This document shows, piece by piece, positions 52,764 to 61,852 of a stretch of 64,000 nt of DNA (position 1 is the stretch's first letter; the number at the start of each line of letters is the position of its first letter). Position numbers and translations under genes: made by a program. This stretch comes from SPJN01 sp965229935 (GTDB lineage: Bacteria > Pseudomonadota > Alphaproteobacteria > SPJN01), in contig CBDDKB010000002.1 of NCBI GenBank assembly GCA_965229935.1, positions 2,046,001 through 2,110,000 of the forward strand, read 5' to 3'. Below the pieces are notes generated by a model. The model saw nothing but the letters and a program-made list of their open reading frames with translations, made no database searches and was not told the DNA's origin.

Positions 52764-53363
52764 ATGTTGAAACTTTATCATTCGCCGCGCACACGGTCGG
52801 CCAGAATTATTTGGCTGCTCGAAGAATTGGGCGACGTGCCCTATCAACTCGACACAGTAGACTTTTCTGTGCCGCTGGATCACATCCACCATCAAAAAAC
52901 GCCAAGCGGAAAATTCCCGACGCTGGAAGATGACGGGCTGGTTCTGTTTGAAAGCGCTGCAATCATCGATCACATTCTTTATCACTATGGCCGGGGCCGC
53001 CTTATGCCTGAACAGGGCACAGCAGACTGGTCCCTGTATCGCCAATGGTGCGCCTTTGCGGAAGGTGGCGGCGGCAGCGGCATATCAGTGCTGTTATGGT
53101 ATCTTTATGTCGAAGCTGACATTCCGGGCGCAGATAAGGTGCAGGCCCGATTGCGCGGCTGGGTCGAAGACAATTTGGTTGCCATCGAGCAAGGGTTGAA
53201 GGGGCAGGACTATATTGTCGGGTCAGACTTTACCGCCGCCGACATCATGTTGGGCTATACCCTGAACATGATGAAAAATGGTGGCGTGACTTTTCCTGAC
53301 AAAGTGGCCGCCTATTTTGATCGCATTACAGCGCGGCCCGCCTTTCAGACGGCGATGGCCTAA
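52764..53363 (+). CDS. Glutathione S-transferase family protein
   Basis: 199 residues from ATG 52764 (MLKLYHSPRT), preceded by AGGGGGA; the frame is open seven codons further upstream. Thioredoxin-like N-terminal domain with SPRTRSARIIWLLEELG, KTPSGKFPTLED and LFESAAIIDHI, and an all-helical C-terminal domain with GSDFTAADIMLGY. Conjugation or thiol exchange with glutathione; substrate unknown. Confidence 0.92.
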   Translation: MLKLYHSPRTRSARIIWLLEELGDVPYQLDTVDFSVPLDHIHHQKTPSGKFPTLEDDGLVLFESAAIIDHILYHYGRGRLMPEQGTADWSLYRQWCAFAEGGGGSGISVLLWYLYVEADIPGADKVQARLRGWVEDNLVAIEQGLKGQDYIVGSDFTAADIMLGYTLNMMKNGGVTFPDKVAAYFDRITARPAFQTAMA

Positions 53364-53397
53364 GGCCCGCACGGCGACAGTTTTTCGGGGTCTAAGA

Positions 53398-54093
53398 TCA
53401 GGCCGCAGGCTTGTCGAGTGCATAGCCCGCCGCGCGCACAGTACGGATCAAGTCGGGACGCCCATCCAGATTAATCGCCTTGCGCAAGCGGCGGATATGG
53501 ACATCAACTGTGCGCAGTTCCACATAGACATCACGGCCCCACACAGCATCCAGTAATTGTTCGCGTGAAAAGACGCGGCCCGGATTGGCCATGAAATGAT
53601 CCAGCAGACGGAATTCTGTCGGGCCTAGGTGCAGTTCCTCGTCCCCGCGATAGACACGGCAACGGGCGCGATCAAGGGTAATGTCTTCAAAGCTCAACAC
53701 CTCTGCTGTTGCGGCAGGGCGCACCCGGCGCAACACCGCATAGACGCGGGCGATCAATTCCTTGGGGCTGAACGGCTTGACCAAATAGTCATCGGCCCCG
53801 GTGTTGAGCCCGCGAATACGATCGCTTTCTTCACCGCGCGCGGTCAGCATAATGATCGGCACATTCGCCGCCTGACGGTCGGCACGCACAGCGCGGCACA
53901 CTTCGATACCTGACAGTTTCGGCATCATCCAATCAAGCAGGATCAGGTCCGGCACCTGTTCAGCGATCAGGGTCAGGGCTTCTTCGCCATCATTGGCAAC
54001 TTCAACGGCAAAGCCCTCAGCCTCAAGATTATAGCGCAGCAAGGTAACAAGTGCGTCTTCATCTTCTACGACTAGGATCAGTGGCTTGCTCAT
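53398..54093 (-). CDS. phoB: PhoB, phosphate regulon response regulator
   Basis: 231 residues. Receiver domain with acidic pocket (VVEDED), phospho-acceptor Asp54 in ILLDWMMP, and Lys in LVKPFSPKEL; C-terminal OmpR/PhoB winged helix with GPTEFRLLDHFMANPGRVFS and VDVHIRRLRKAI. Nineteen bases after phoU in the same operon. Binds Pho boxes such as the one at 54968-54996. Confidence 0.95.
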   Translation of the reverse strand: MSKPLILVVEDEDALVTLLRYNLEAEGFAVEVANDGEEALTLIAEQVPDLILLDWMMPKLSGIEVCRAVRADRQAANVPIIMLTARGEESDRIRGLNTGADDYLVKPFSPKELIARVYAVLRRVRPAATAEVLSFEDITLDRARCRVYRGDEELHLGPTEFRLLDHFMANPGRVFSREQLLDAVWGRDVYVELRTVDVHIRRLRKAINLDGRPDLIRTVRAAGYALDKPAA

Positions 54094-54111
54094 GACATGC
54101 TCCTTCCCGGG

Positions 54112-54864
54112 TCAGCCGACTTTAGGCTGCGCCCCGTCAGTGGGTTGTACCATGGTGAGGCTGGTACGGTCGGCCTTGGGCCGGTCATCATCAAGGGGCG
54201 CACCCTCAACAATCGCGACGATAATCTCTGCAATATTGGTGCAGTGATCGCCAATCCGCTCAACATTCTTGGCCATAAACAGAAGATGCGTGCCAACAGC
54301 AATCATATGCGGCTGATCCATCATCATGGATGTAATTTCCTGAAACAGGCCATTATTCAATTCATCAATCGTGCCATCGGCCTGCCACACGCTGCGGGCC
54401 TTATCCGCATCAAGTGCGCTGAAGGCGTCCAGCACATCGCCCAATTGGGTTTGCACCGCATGGATCATGCGGATCAGCCCCTGGGTTGACCGCTGCTGCG
54501 GTGACTGGTTCAGCACCAATGTCCGCTTGGCAAGATTTTTGGCAAGATCGCCGACCCGTTCCAAATCACTGGCAATACGGATCAGGGCCAGACCGCCAAC
54601 CCAATCATCCTGTCCCGCCCCTGCATCGGCGGCGATGTTCACCATCTGCTGTTCGATCTGACGTTCCATCTCGTCAATCGCGTCATCGTCAAGAATGATC
54701 TGTTCAGCCATCTTGCTGTCACGACGGCCCAGCGCATCGGCAGCACCATTCAACTGCCTTTCGGTCAAACCGCCCATACGCGCGACAAGATCACGAATGG
54801 CGGCAAGATTATCAAAGGGACCAGTGCTGGCTGACTTTACTGACATAGTTGGTTTTGTATCCAC
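54112..54864 (-). CDS. phoU: PhoU, phosphate signalling protein
   Basis: 250 residues, two three-helix-bundle PhoU repeats with metal-site motifs (DDDAIDEMERQIEQ; IASDLERVGDLAKNLAKR; NVERIGDHCTNIAEII). It dampens the Pho response with PstSCAB and PhoR. GTG 54864 is the longest start; ATG 54846 is an alternative. No pst transporter gene is linked here, unlike the common pstSCAB-phoU-phoB order. Confidence 0.95.
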   Translation of the reverse strand: MDTKPTMSVKSASTGPFDNLAAIRDLVARMGGLTERQLNGAADALGRRDSKMAEQIILDDDAIDEMERQIEQQMVNIAADAGAGQDDWVGGLALIRIASDLERVGDLAKNLAKRTLVLNQSPQQRSTQGLIRMIHAVQTQLGDVLDAFSALDADKARSVWQADGTIDELNNGLFQEITSMMMDQPHMIAVGTHLLFMAKNVERIGDHCTNIAEIIVAIVEGAPLDDDRPKADRTSLTMVQPTDGAQPKVG

Positions 54865-54967
54865 TTGGTATTTTAACTACTTGGTATTGAATCCACTGGG
54901 GCCAAAAAACTGAAACACTGCGATGGCGCCGATCAAACAGGGCTAATCGCTGATTGGCCCCTTCTAT

Positions 54968-54996
54968 GTGACAGAATGGTTACATTTTTATGACAG
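54968..54996 (-). promoter_or_regulatory. Pho box upstream of phoU-phoB
   Basis: On the minus strand CTGTCAT-AAAA-ATGTAAC-CATT-CTGTCAC: three 7-bp direct repeats at an exact 11-bp period, the PhoB-binding arrangement. It lies between phoR and phoU, so phoU-phoB have their own PhoB-dependent promoter. Confidence 0.85.
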
Positions 54997-55044
54997 CGAC
55001 ACCAGACGCCTGTTGAGCGTCGGGATGTGCTGGTTTTTGGGGGA

Positions 55045-56190
55045 TTATTTGCCCCGTTTCGGCTGAATTTGTGGGACAATATCGATCGCCACCAGCGGCT
55101 CATCCCGGCTGTCTTTCCTTGCCGCCAAAGGCAGGCTGGCTATAAAGCAACTGCCCTTACCCGGGGTGCTTTCGATCCGCAGCTCCCCCTGATGGCGATT
55201 GACGATATGTTTGACGATGGCAAGGCCTAACCCAGTGCCGCCGCGGGCGCGACTGGTTTTTACCGACACGCGATAAAACCGTTCCGTCAGGCGCGGCACA
55301 TGTTCGGGCGGGATGCCTTGGCCGAAATCACGAATACTCAACAAGATATTGCCCGGCCGTCTTTTGTCAGGGCTCGCCGTCAATTCAATACGCCCAGCCT
55401 CCGACCCATATTTCACCGCATTGTCGAGCAGGTTTTGCAGCATTTGCACCAGCTCATCCTCGCTGCCAATAATCTCTGCATCCTGCAAGGCAGGGTCAAT
55501 ATCTGTATCGACCGTGACCTCTTCCCGCTCCGTCAGGGGTGAGATGACATCCACCGCCTTTGACATGATCGTTGCGATGCGCACCCGTTCAGACGGGCGC
55601 ATATGTTCATCAATTTCAATGCGCGACAGGGACAATAGATCATCGATCAGGCGCGACATGCGCTGGGCCTGATCCTGCATGATCCCCAAAAACTGTTCAT
55701 GGGCGGCAAGGTCTTCTTTTGCGGGGCCTTGCAATGTTTCGATATAGCCGATGATCGACGCTATGGGCGTGCGCAATTCATGACTGGCATTGGCGATAAA
55801 GTCTGCGCGCATCTGTTCGGCGCGCCACATGGCGGTTTCATCATGCAGCATGATCAGCACCATCTCATCCTTTGCAGTGCCATCATGGGGCAGGGGCGAT
55901 GCCTGTACCGACAGGCGGCGGTCAACCTTGCCCGGCAGGGTGAACCGTTCAGGCTCCCCCCTCGGGTCCCAGTCATCCGACAGAACAGCGTCGGCAATGT
56001 CCAAAATAGCGGGATGGCGGATATAGCGGCTGACCATTTCGCCAGCGCTATAATTTTGTAATGACGGGAACAGGGTTGCGGCTGCCTTATTGGCATAGAC
56101 CAAGCGGGGTGCCTTGGTGACGACCAGAACCGCATCCGGCAGGGCATCAAACAGGCCGTACCGTTCTATTGCCCCGGTGAAAGTCGTCAC
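55045..56190 (-). CDS. phoR: PhoR-like sensor histidine kinase
   Basis: 381 residues: N-terminal PAS domain (about 12-120; DALPDAVLVVTKAPRLVYAN), HisKA with phospho-accepting His137 (NASHELRTP), and HATPase_c with N box (LLDNAVKYG), G1 DFGQGIPP and G2 GGTGLGLAIVKH. No transmembrane segment is visible, unlike enterobacterial PhoR, which is also seen in other alphaproteobacterial PhoR proteins. Upstream of the Pho box, phoU and phoB on the same strand. Confidence 0.9.
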   Translation of the reverse strand: MTTFTGAIERYGLFDALPDAVLVVTKAPRLVYANKAAATLFPSLQNYSAGEMVSRYIRHPAILDIADAVLSDDWDPRGEPERFTLPGKVDRRLSVQASPLPHDGTAKDEMVLIMLHDETAMWRAEQMRADFIANASHELRTPIASIIGYIETLQGPAKEDLAAHEQFLGIMQDQAQRMSRLIDDLLSLSRIEIDEHMRPSERVRIATIMSKAVDVISPLTEREEVTVDTDIDPALQDAEIIGSEDELVQMLQNLLDNAVKYGSEAGRIELTASPDKRRPGNILLSIRDFGQGIPPEHVPRLTERFYRVSVKTSRARGGTGLGLAIVKHIVNRHQGELRIESTPGKGSCFIASLPLAARKDSRDEPLVAIDIVPQIQPKRGK

Positions 56191-56229
56191 GCCAATACTG
56201 CCTTTCGCTTATCAAGCTGCCCGTTCAGG

Positions 56230-57720
56230 CTATTGGTCAAAGGCATCTGCCTTTGTTGCCCGGTCAAGCAATCGCCAATAGAGATACGCCATCGGCTTAA
56301 GATCAGCAACCGCAATACGTTCATTCGTGCCATGAATGCCGCCGCGCAATTCTTCTGTCACGCGCATGGGGGACAGGCGGTAAATATTATCGCTGACCGC
56401 TTTATAGTGGCGGGAATCTGTTGCCCCCACGGTCAATGACGGCACCACAATCGCCTCAGGATAGATGGAGGCTACGGTTGTCGACACCAATTGCCAGACA
56501 GGACCGGACGTGTCGGAAAAGGGCGATGGCTCATCGCCAAAAGTTTGTGTGTCATCGATTTTGATTTCAGGGTCTCTGATCACCTTGCGCACATGATCAC
56601 GCACGACCTGTTTTGAATCATGGGGATGAATGCGGAAATTCACGATCGCCTTTGCCTCAATCGCCAGTACATTTTCTTTTGGGCTGGCCTCAAGCATGGT
56701 GGGGGCAATGGTTGTGCGCAAGGTGGCATTGGCGCTGGGTTCGGCCCCCATGACCATTTCGATCACAGGCTGGTACAGCCACAAATTGGCAAACAGATAT
56801 TTTTGATAGCTTGGAACGCTGTCCCCAAGGGCTAGATACATATCGCGCACGGGCCCGGCCAAGCCGCCGTCAAATTCGCTGTTCTCTAACCTGACAAGTG
56901 CCGCCGACAATTTCCCCACGGCTGTCTTTTTCGGCGGCATGGAAGAATGGCCCCCCTTACCTGGCGCGGTCAGTTGCAAGGAATAATAGCCCTTTTCTCC
57001 CGTGCCGATCATAGCAACGTCCTGCGCAACGCCGGGGATGATGCCTGCTGCGATGGCGCCACCTTCATCAACAGCCAGAATGGGGTTGATGCCTTCGTCG
57101 GCCATCCATTTGGCCATCGCCACGGCACCAAGCGTGCCGCCAACTTCCTCGTCCTGATGAAGGGCAAGATAGACTGTCCGTTCGGGTTGATAGCCTGTGG
57201 CAATCATACGGTCGATCACGTTGGACAGGGTGATAGTCGGCCCCTTCATATCCATCGCGCCGCGACCCCAAATATACCCGTCACTGATGTGACCGGCATA
57301 GGGCGGTTCCTGCCACTGATCTTCAGTGCCGGGGACGACTGGGACCACATCATAATGACCCATCACCAAAATAGGTTTCAGGTCCGGCTGCGTGCCCTCC
57401 CACTTATAGACACGGCCATATTTATTGAAGGTTTTAAGGGGTAGGGCACTGACATGGGGAAAGGCCTGATCATACCATTTCAAAAAGCTGGTGAATTCCA
57501 ACTCGTCAATTTCATTCGATTGGTTGGATATGGTTTTGAAGGTGATGGCTTTGGCTAGATCAGCGACCAGCTTGTCTTCATCAATATCTGGGGCTTGATC
57601 AGCACTGGGCCATGGGTCTGCGGTAATGCGCGGGGCTTCAAAATTGGCTGCGCGCCATATTGTCACCACAGCAACGATGATGATGGTCGCAAATATCCCC
57701 AGTACCAACCGCTTTAGCAT
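56230..57720 (-). CDS. M20 family metallopeptidase (carboxypeptidase S-like)
   Basis: 496 residues from ATG 57720 (MLKRLVLGIFATIII), with a GGGGG ribosome site; the frame extends to 57888 but that part lacks coding features. N-terminal membrane anchor (about 5-22), then a zinc peptidase domain with GHYDVVPVV (His/Asp ligands), GRGAMDMKGP, and DEEVGGTLGA (catalytic Glu). The Gly-Xaa carboxypeptidase/CPS1 branch fits length and anchor. Likely periplasmic peptide cleavage. Confidence 0.88.
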   Translation of the reverse strand: MLKRLVLGIFATIIIVAVVTIWRAANFEAPRITADPWPSADQAPDIDEDKLVADLAKAITFKTISNQSNEIDELEFTSFLKWYDQAFPHVSALPLKTFNKYGRVYKWEGTQPDLKPILVMGHYDVVPVVPGTEDQWQEPPYAGHISDGYIWGRGAMDMKGPTITLSNVIDRMIATGYQPERTVYLALHQDEEVGGTLGAVAMAKWMADEGINPILAVDEGGAIAAGIIPGVAQDVAMIGTGEKGYYSLQLTAPGKGGHSSMPPKKTAVGKLSAALVRLENSEFDGGLAGPVRDMYLALGDSVPSYQKYLFANLWLYQPVIEMVMGAEPSANATLRTTIAPTMLEASPKENVLAIEAKAIVNFRIHPHDSKQVVRDHVRKVIRDPEIKIDDTQTFGDEPSPFSDTSGPVWQLVSTTVASIYPEAIVVPSLTVGATDSRHYKAVSDNIYRLSPMRVTEELRGGIHGTNERIAVADLKPMAYLYWRLLDRATKADAFDQ

Positions 57721-57882
57721 TTTATTAGCCCCCAAAAATTCAATTATTTCATTCACTTTAGCGATTTGGGGATCAGGTGCAAGCTTGCAGAAATGGCAGA
57801 AGTTCCATGGCTTGCGGCGCAAATGACGCACTGCACAAGGGGTGCAATGATTTTTTGTCACATTATTTAATGAACTGTACTC

Positions 57883-57910
57883 TTGCATTATTTGGTTAAC
57901 ATGCTATATT
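57883..57910 (+). promoter_or_regulatory. Promoter of the wax ester synthase-like gene
   Basis: TTGCAT (57883-57888), 16-bp spacer, TATATT (57905-57910), about 150 nt upstream of the start codon, immediately followed by the dyad at 57911-57939. Confidence 0.5.
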
Positions 57911-57939
57911 GTAACAAATGATATGATAATCATTGTTAC
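57911..57939. promoter_or_regulatory. Operator-like dyad abutting the promoter; Fur-box-like core
   Basis: GTAACA(A)ATGAT-ATGATA-ATCATTGTTAC: an 11-bp dyad with one extra base in the left arm. The core TGATAATCATTGTTA agrees with the 7-1-7 Fur consensus at 13 of 15 positions, so Fur is one candidate; a TetR-type repressor is another. Placed at +1, binding would block transcription. Confidence 0.55.
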
Positions 57940-58056
57940 TAAATAACAGACAAGAGCACATCACGACGGACGCAACGGGGTGTCGGTCACAACAGGGAAC
58001 CGGGTCAGGCAGTCAAACAAGGATCAGCCGGACCTGCCATGAGCGGAGGATACATC

Positions 58057-59595
58057 ATGGAAAAATTGTCAGTCAGCGACTCCCTATTTCTGTACGCAGA
58101 AAAGGATGACACCCCCCTTCACGTCGGCACATTGGCGATCGTTGAATTGCCCGATGATTTTGAAGGCAGCTTCCGGGACAAATTTGTCGACATGTTCCAG
58201 GGCCGCATTGATGAAGTGCCCATGCTGCGCTGGAAAGCCGTGGAACAGCCGCTGAACCTTGGCTACCCGGTCTGGGTCGAACAAGAAGAGATGGATTGGG
58301 ACTATCATGTCCGCCGTACCTCTGTCCCCATGCCCGGCACGATGGAACAGCTGATTGCCAAAATCGAAAAGCTGCATATGAAGCTGCTGGACCGCGAGCA
58401 CCCGCTGCATATGCATTATGTGTTTGAAGGGCTGGAGGGCAATCGCGCCGCCGTTTATTCCAAGATTCACCATTCCTGCATTGATGGGCAAACAGCCGTC
58501 AAGCTTGCCACCATCATGTTCGACATGGCACCCGAACCGCGCGCACCGCTGACACTAGAACAGCGCGAGGAGGCCGGCCTTGTCCGTACCGCAGAAAAGA
58601 AAGCCCCGGGCCTATTGTCAGCCGTGACCAATGCCGCGCTGGAACGGATTGAAAAACCGCTATACAGCCAGATCCCCTCCCTGGTGCGTATGGCAAGCAA
58701 GATGGTTGCCGCCCCTGCCACAAAAGCTGCAGCGCCCAAGCCTGAAACCACCGAAACTGAAACCGGTCGCGAAGAGGGCGCAGATTTCAAAATGGGTATG
58801 GCATGGGGGCCGAAAAGCATCCTCAACACCCATTTGTCTAACGACCGCAAGATTGCCTTTGGCTCTGTCCCGTTGGAATTGGTCAAGAACACACGTCGCG
58901 CCGCCAATCAGGCGCTCGACGGTGTGACGCTGAACGATGTGATTGTCGCCGCCTGCGGTGGTGCCCTGCGCGCCTATCTTGAAGAAAAAGATGCCCTGCC
59001 CGACCAGTCACTGGTCTGCGGTGCCCCCGTTGCGATGAAGCAAAAGGACGGGTCCAACAATAATGTGTCTTATATGATGATGCATTTCCGCACCGATATT
59101 GCCGACCCTATGGAACGGCTGGCAAAGGTTGCTGCCTCTTCCAAAAAGGCGAAGGCAGGCCAGAAAAACAATGAAAGCGCTATGGAAGGTGCCAACCTGT
59201 CCATGCCGTCCTATATGGTTGAACCTTTGGCACGGCTAGCCACGTCCAAGGCAGGCTTTGGCATGGTGCCGATGCCCATGGCCGCTGTCCTGTCCAATGT
59301 GCCGGGGCCGCCCATGCAGCTTTATATGGCCGGTGCCAAAATTGTTGAGGCCTATCCGATTTCAGTTCTGTTCCACAATGCCGGGCTGAATATCACCGTC
59401 CAATCCTTTATGGATCGGTTTGATATCGGCATCACCACCTGCCGTTCCACCATGCCGGATGCAGAACGGTTTGTTGAATTGATCGAGGGCGAAATGCGCC
59501 TGATGGCCGACCTGTTCGGCGCTGATAAGGTTGAGGCGGGTGAAGACGCCCCTTCAACCCTTAAATTTCAGCCCGCGAACATGAATGTTGCCTAA
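58057..59595 (+). CDS. Wax ester synthase / diacylglycerol acyltransferase (WS/DGAT) family protein
   Basis: 512 residues from ATG 58057, seven bases after GGAGGA; ATG 58039 in frame is less well placed. Condensation-domain fold with catalytic HHxxxDG at H138-G144 (HHSCIDG), N-terminal LFLYAEKDDTPLHVG, and C-terminal VLSNVPGPPMQLYMAGA and NITVQSFMDRFDIGI. It would acylate fatty alcohols or diacylglycerol with acyl-CoA for storage lipid. Such genes usually occur with acyl-CoA metabolism and TetR regulators, as here. Confidence 0.92.
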   Translation: MEKLSVSDSLFLYAEKDDTPLHVGTLAIVELPDDFEGSFRDKFVDMFQGRIDEVPMLRWKAVEQPLNLGYPVWVEQEEMDWDYHVRRTSVPMPGTMEQLIAKIEKLHMKLLDREHPLHMHYVFEGLEGNRAAVYSKIHHSCIDGQTAVKLATIMFDMAPEPRAPLTLEQREEAGLVRTAEKKAPGLLSAVTNAALERIEKPLYSQIPSLVRMASKMVAAPATKAAAPKPETTETETGREEGADFKMGMAWGPKSILNTHLSNDRKIAFGSVPLELVKNTRRAANQALDGVTLNDVIVAACGGALRAYLEEKDALPDQSLVCGAPVAMKQKDGSNNNVSYMMMHFRTDIADPMERLAKVAASSKKAKAGQKNNESAMEGANLSMPSYMVEPLARLATSKAGFGMVPMPMAAVLSNVPGPPMQLYMAGAKIVEAYPISVLFHNAGLNITVQSFMDRFDIGITTCRSTMPDAERFVELIEGEMRLMADLFGADKVEAGEDAPSTLKFQPANMNVA

Positions 59596-59648
59596 ATAGG
59601 CTGCCGGGACAGTTCATCAGTCCCACCACCAGATAGATACTCACAAGA

Positions 59649-59679
59649 CCCCGCACCCAACATGGTTGCGGGGTTTTTT
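59649..59679 (+). terminator. Terminator after the WS/DGAT gene
   Basis: CCCCGCA (59649-59655) / TGCGGGG (59667-59673) followed by six T. Confidence 0.85.
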
Positions 59680-59775
59680 ATGGCCTGCGTCCCACTGACC
59701 CCGCCAAACGCACAGGAAACAACGCCCGTTACCCCCAAGCCGAGCACTGCAAACAATTGCCTCCTCCATTTTCTA

Positions 59776-59804
59776 TACCAATTGGTATGGTATAGTATGG
59801 TATT
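59776..59804. promoter_or_regulatory. Palindrome plus GGTAT repeats upstream of TetR
   Basis: ATACCAATTGGTAT is a perfect 14-bp palindrome; its right half-site GGTAT is then repeated at an exact 5-bp period (59785, 59790, as AGTAT at 59795, and 59800). Located 55-83 bp before the TetR start; a likely autoregulatory operator with extra half-sites. A TATAGT at 59792-59797 may be the -10. Confidence 0.55.
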
Positions 59805-59858
59805 GAAATAGCCCGCAGAAATGCTATAGTTTCTGGACTCTAGCGATAGGAAACGCCC

Positions 59859-60455
59859 ATGCCAGCCCCCGCAAGCAGCCTCAACCCCGCCCCGTCAGCG
59901 CGCCAACGGCCTACCAAAGCGCGGACAGACTTTCTTGAAAGCGGCTTTGCGATCATTGCGCAGGATGGCCATGCTACAGGGCTGACCATTGCACGTGTCT
60001 GCGCCTTGTTGGGCGTGTCAAAAGGCAGTTTCTATTGGCATTTCCACAATCGGGACGATTATGTGCGCGCTATGCTGGATCATTGGGCGGCCACCGCACA
60101 GGACCAGCATCACAGCCGCATCGGGGCAGAGGCGAATGGCGATCTGCGCCGCCTGATCGCCGGGCTGATCCGTTTTTGGCAGGAGGGGCGCTTCACAATC
60201 ATTGACCGGGCCATGCGCCGCTGGGCCGAACAGGACCCCATCGCGGCGGAGGCTGTCGCCAATGCAGACCTGAAACTGCACAAGTTCCTAACCCGCGCGT
60301 TTCGCGATGCCGGGATCAAGAAAAAGGAAGCGGCGCGCCGTGCCCGGCTGTTGATCGCATTGGGCGTGGCGGAGCCAAGCATCACCCATCTGCCCCGTCC
60401 GGGCGTGCCATTAGAAGAACTGACCTGGTTGATTGACCGGATAGCCGGGCAATAG
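59859..60455 (+). CDS. TetR/AcrR family transcriptional regulator
   Basis: 198 residues. HTH with LTIARVCALLGVSKGSFYWH (about 44-63) followed by FHNRDDYVRAML, then a helical ligand-binding domain. Downstream of the WS/DGAT gene and behind the ATACCAATTGGTAT palindrome. Ligand unknown; acyl-CoA or fatty acid is plausible from the neighbourhood only. Confidence 0.9.
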   Translation: MPAPASSLNPAPSARQRPTKARTDFLESGFAIIAQDGHATGLTIARVCALLGVSKGSFYWHFHNRDDYVRAMLDHWAATAQDQHHSRIGAEANGDLRRLIAGLIRFWQEGRFTIIDRAMRRWAEQDPIAAEAVANADLKLHKFLTRAFRDAGIKKKEAARRARLLIALGVAEPSITHLPRPGVPLEELTWLIDRIAGQ

Positions 60456-60475
60456 GTCGAAAAGGCCGAAACTGA

Positions 60476-61432
60476 CTAGGCGGTTTCGGTCTCAAACTCA
60501 CCCGTGCGGCGGAAGCGCCACATATAGCTGGGCAGGATGGCTTCCATCGTGGTGGGGGTTATCCCCAGATCACCGATTATGCCAATCCCCTCGTCATCCG
60601 ACACCACATTGTCGATATTCAACAAGGCAGCCTGATCACGGGTAATCGGGGCACCGGGCACCAATTCCACAAAACGGGCAGCAAACTGAACCACCCCATT
60701 GGGCACCGGGATCATCGGGCGACGACGTTCGGTCAGCTCGTTCACAAGTGCGCTTGCCTCACCTACAGTAATCACCTCAGGCCCGCCAAGTTCAAACACG
60801 CGGCCCTTTGCGGTTTTGTCTGACAGGATTTTCTGGATCGCGCTTGCGGCATCACCGACATAAAGCGGTTGCACCTTGGTATCGCCACCGATCACGGGGA
60901 ACAGCGGGAACATACGCGCCACATTGCCCAAACGATTGAAGAAACTATCATCCTGCCCAAACAGAATTGACGGGCGCACGATTGTGGCATCGGGCAGAAC
61001 GGACAAAACCGCATCTTCACCCGCCTTTTTGGTGCGGGCATAGGCAGACGGGCTGTCATCGGCAGCACCAAGGGCGGACACATGGATCATCCGCTCAACC
61101 CCGGCGCGTTCCGCAGCCTGCGCCACCCACAACGCACCCTGATGATGAATGGTGGGAAAGCGTTGACGGCCTGTTTCCTTCAGGATCGCAACCAGATTGA
61201 TCACCGCATCGGCACCATCGACCGCACGCATGATCGAGTCAGCGTCGCGCAAATTGGCCTGCACGATAGAGATTTGGCCAACCTTACCCAGCGGCTTCAG
61301 GTCATGGGCGAATGTGGGGCGGCGCACAGCCACCCGAATACGCCAGCCATCCTTGGCAAGGTTGCGCACAAGATTGCGGCCCAAAAAGCCTGAGCCACCG
61401 AAAATCGTTACAAGCCGATTATTGCCTGACAT
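60476..61432 (-). CDS. Complex I NDUFA9-like NAD(P)-binding protein
   Basis: 318 residues from ATG 61432 (MSGNNRLVTI); the frame is open to 61549 without coding character. Atypical SDR with Rossmann motif TIFGGSGFLGRNLVRNLA (about 9-26), HVSALGAADDSPSAYARTKK (Tyr/Lys pair, about 125-144) and VRPSILFGQDDSFFNR. Alphaproteobacterial homologues of the mitochondrial complex I accessory subunit NDUFA9 have this form and often stand outside the nuo operon. Confidence 0.88.
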   Translation of the reverse strand: MSGNNRLVTIFGGSGFLGRNLVRNLAKDGWRIRVAVRRPTFAHDLKPLGKVGQISIVQANLRDADSIMRAVDGADAVINLVAILKETGRQRFPTIHHQGALWVAQAAERAGVERMIHVSALGAADDSPSAYARTKKAGEDAVLSVLPDATIVRPSILFGQDDSFFNRLGNVARMFPLFPVIGGDTKVQPLYVGDAASAIQKILSDKTAKGRVFELGGPEVITVGEASALVNELTERRRPMIPVPNGVVQFAARFVELVPGAPITRDQAALLNIDNVVSDDEGIGIIGDLGITPTTMEAILPSYMWRFRRTGEFETETA

Positions 61433-61620
61433 GATCTTTTCCGTCCCGACATCATCCAGAATAAGTTGCGCCTTTGTTAGCGGGTTTTGACGCAAATTGG
61501 TAGTCTTGAGCCACCGCCGCGCCCCGTGATCGACTTTTTGCCGCATCACGCGCCAATTTCGACGGACCGATTGACAAAACCGTCCAGCCTAGGTAGCAAA
61601 AGCGCCTTGCTGATGGTTTG

Positions 61621-61707
61621 GCCCAGGTGGCGGAATTGGTAGACGCGCTAGCTTCAGGTGCTAGTTCTCGCAAGGGAGTGGAAGTTCGAGTCTTCTCCTG
61701 GGCACCA
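61621..61707 (+). tRNA. tRNA-Leu (anticodon CAG)
   Basis: Acceptor stem GCCCAGG/CCTGGGC, D-arm GCGGAATTGGTAGACGC, anticodon stem-loop CTAGC-TTCAGGT-GCTAG with anticodon CAG (reads CUG), a long variable arm as expected for Leu, T-arm GGAAG-TTCGAGT-CTTCT, discriminator A and encoded CCA. 87 nt. Everything downstream differs in composition, so its 3' end is a likely integration site. Confidence 0.97.
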
Positions 61708-61748
61708 TCAACAAGGGTTCTAATAAAATCAATGGGTTATGCGTATAT

Positions 61749-61788
61749 TTTACCCTGCTGTACTACAGGTTTGTACTACAGCGGTAAA
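61749..61788. repeat. Nested palindrome 42 nt past tRNA-Leu
   Basis: TTTACC (61749-61754) and GGTAAA (61783-61788) enclose two tandem odd palindromes, CTGTA-C-TACAG (61758-61768) and TGTA-C-TACAG (61772-61781). No T-run follows. A recombinase or repressor binding site is the best reading. Confidence 0.5.
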
Positions 61789-61852
61789 CTGCTCTCATCT
61801 TGGCTTCTTCAACGCGCGCAATGTGCTGGTTTTATACGAAGGAGACATCCAC

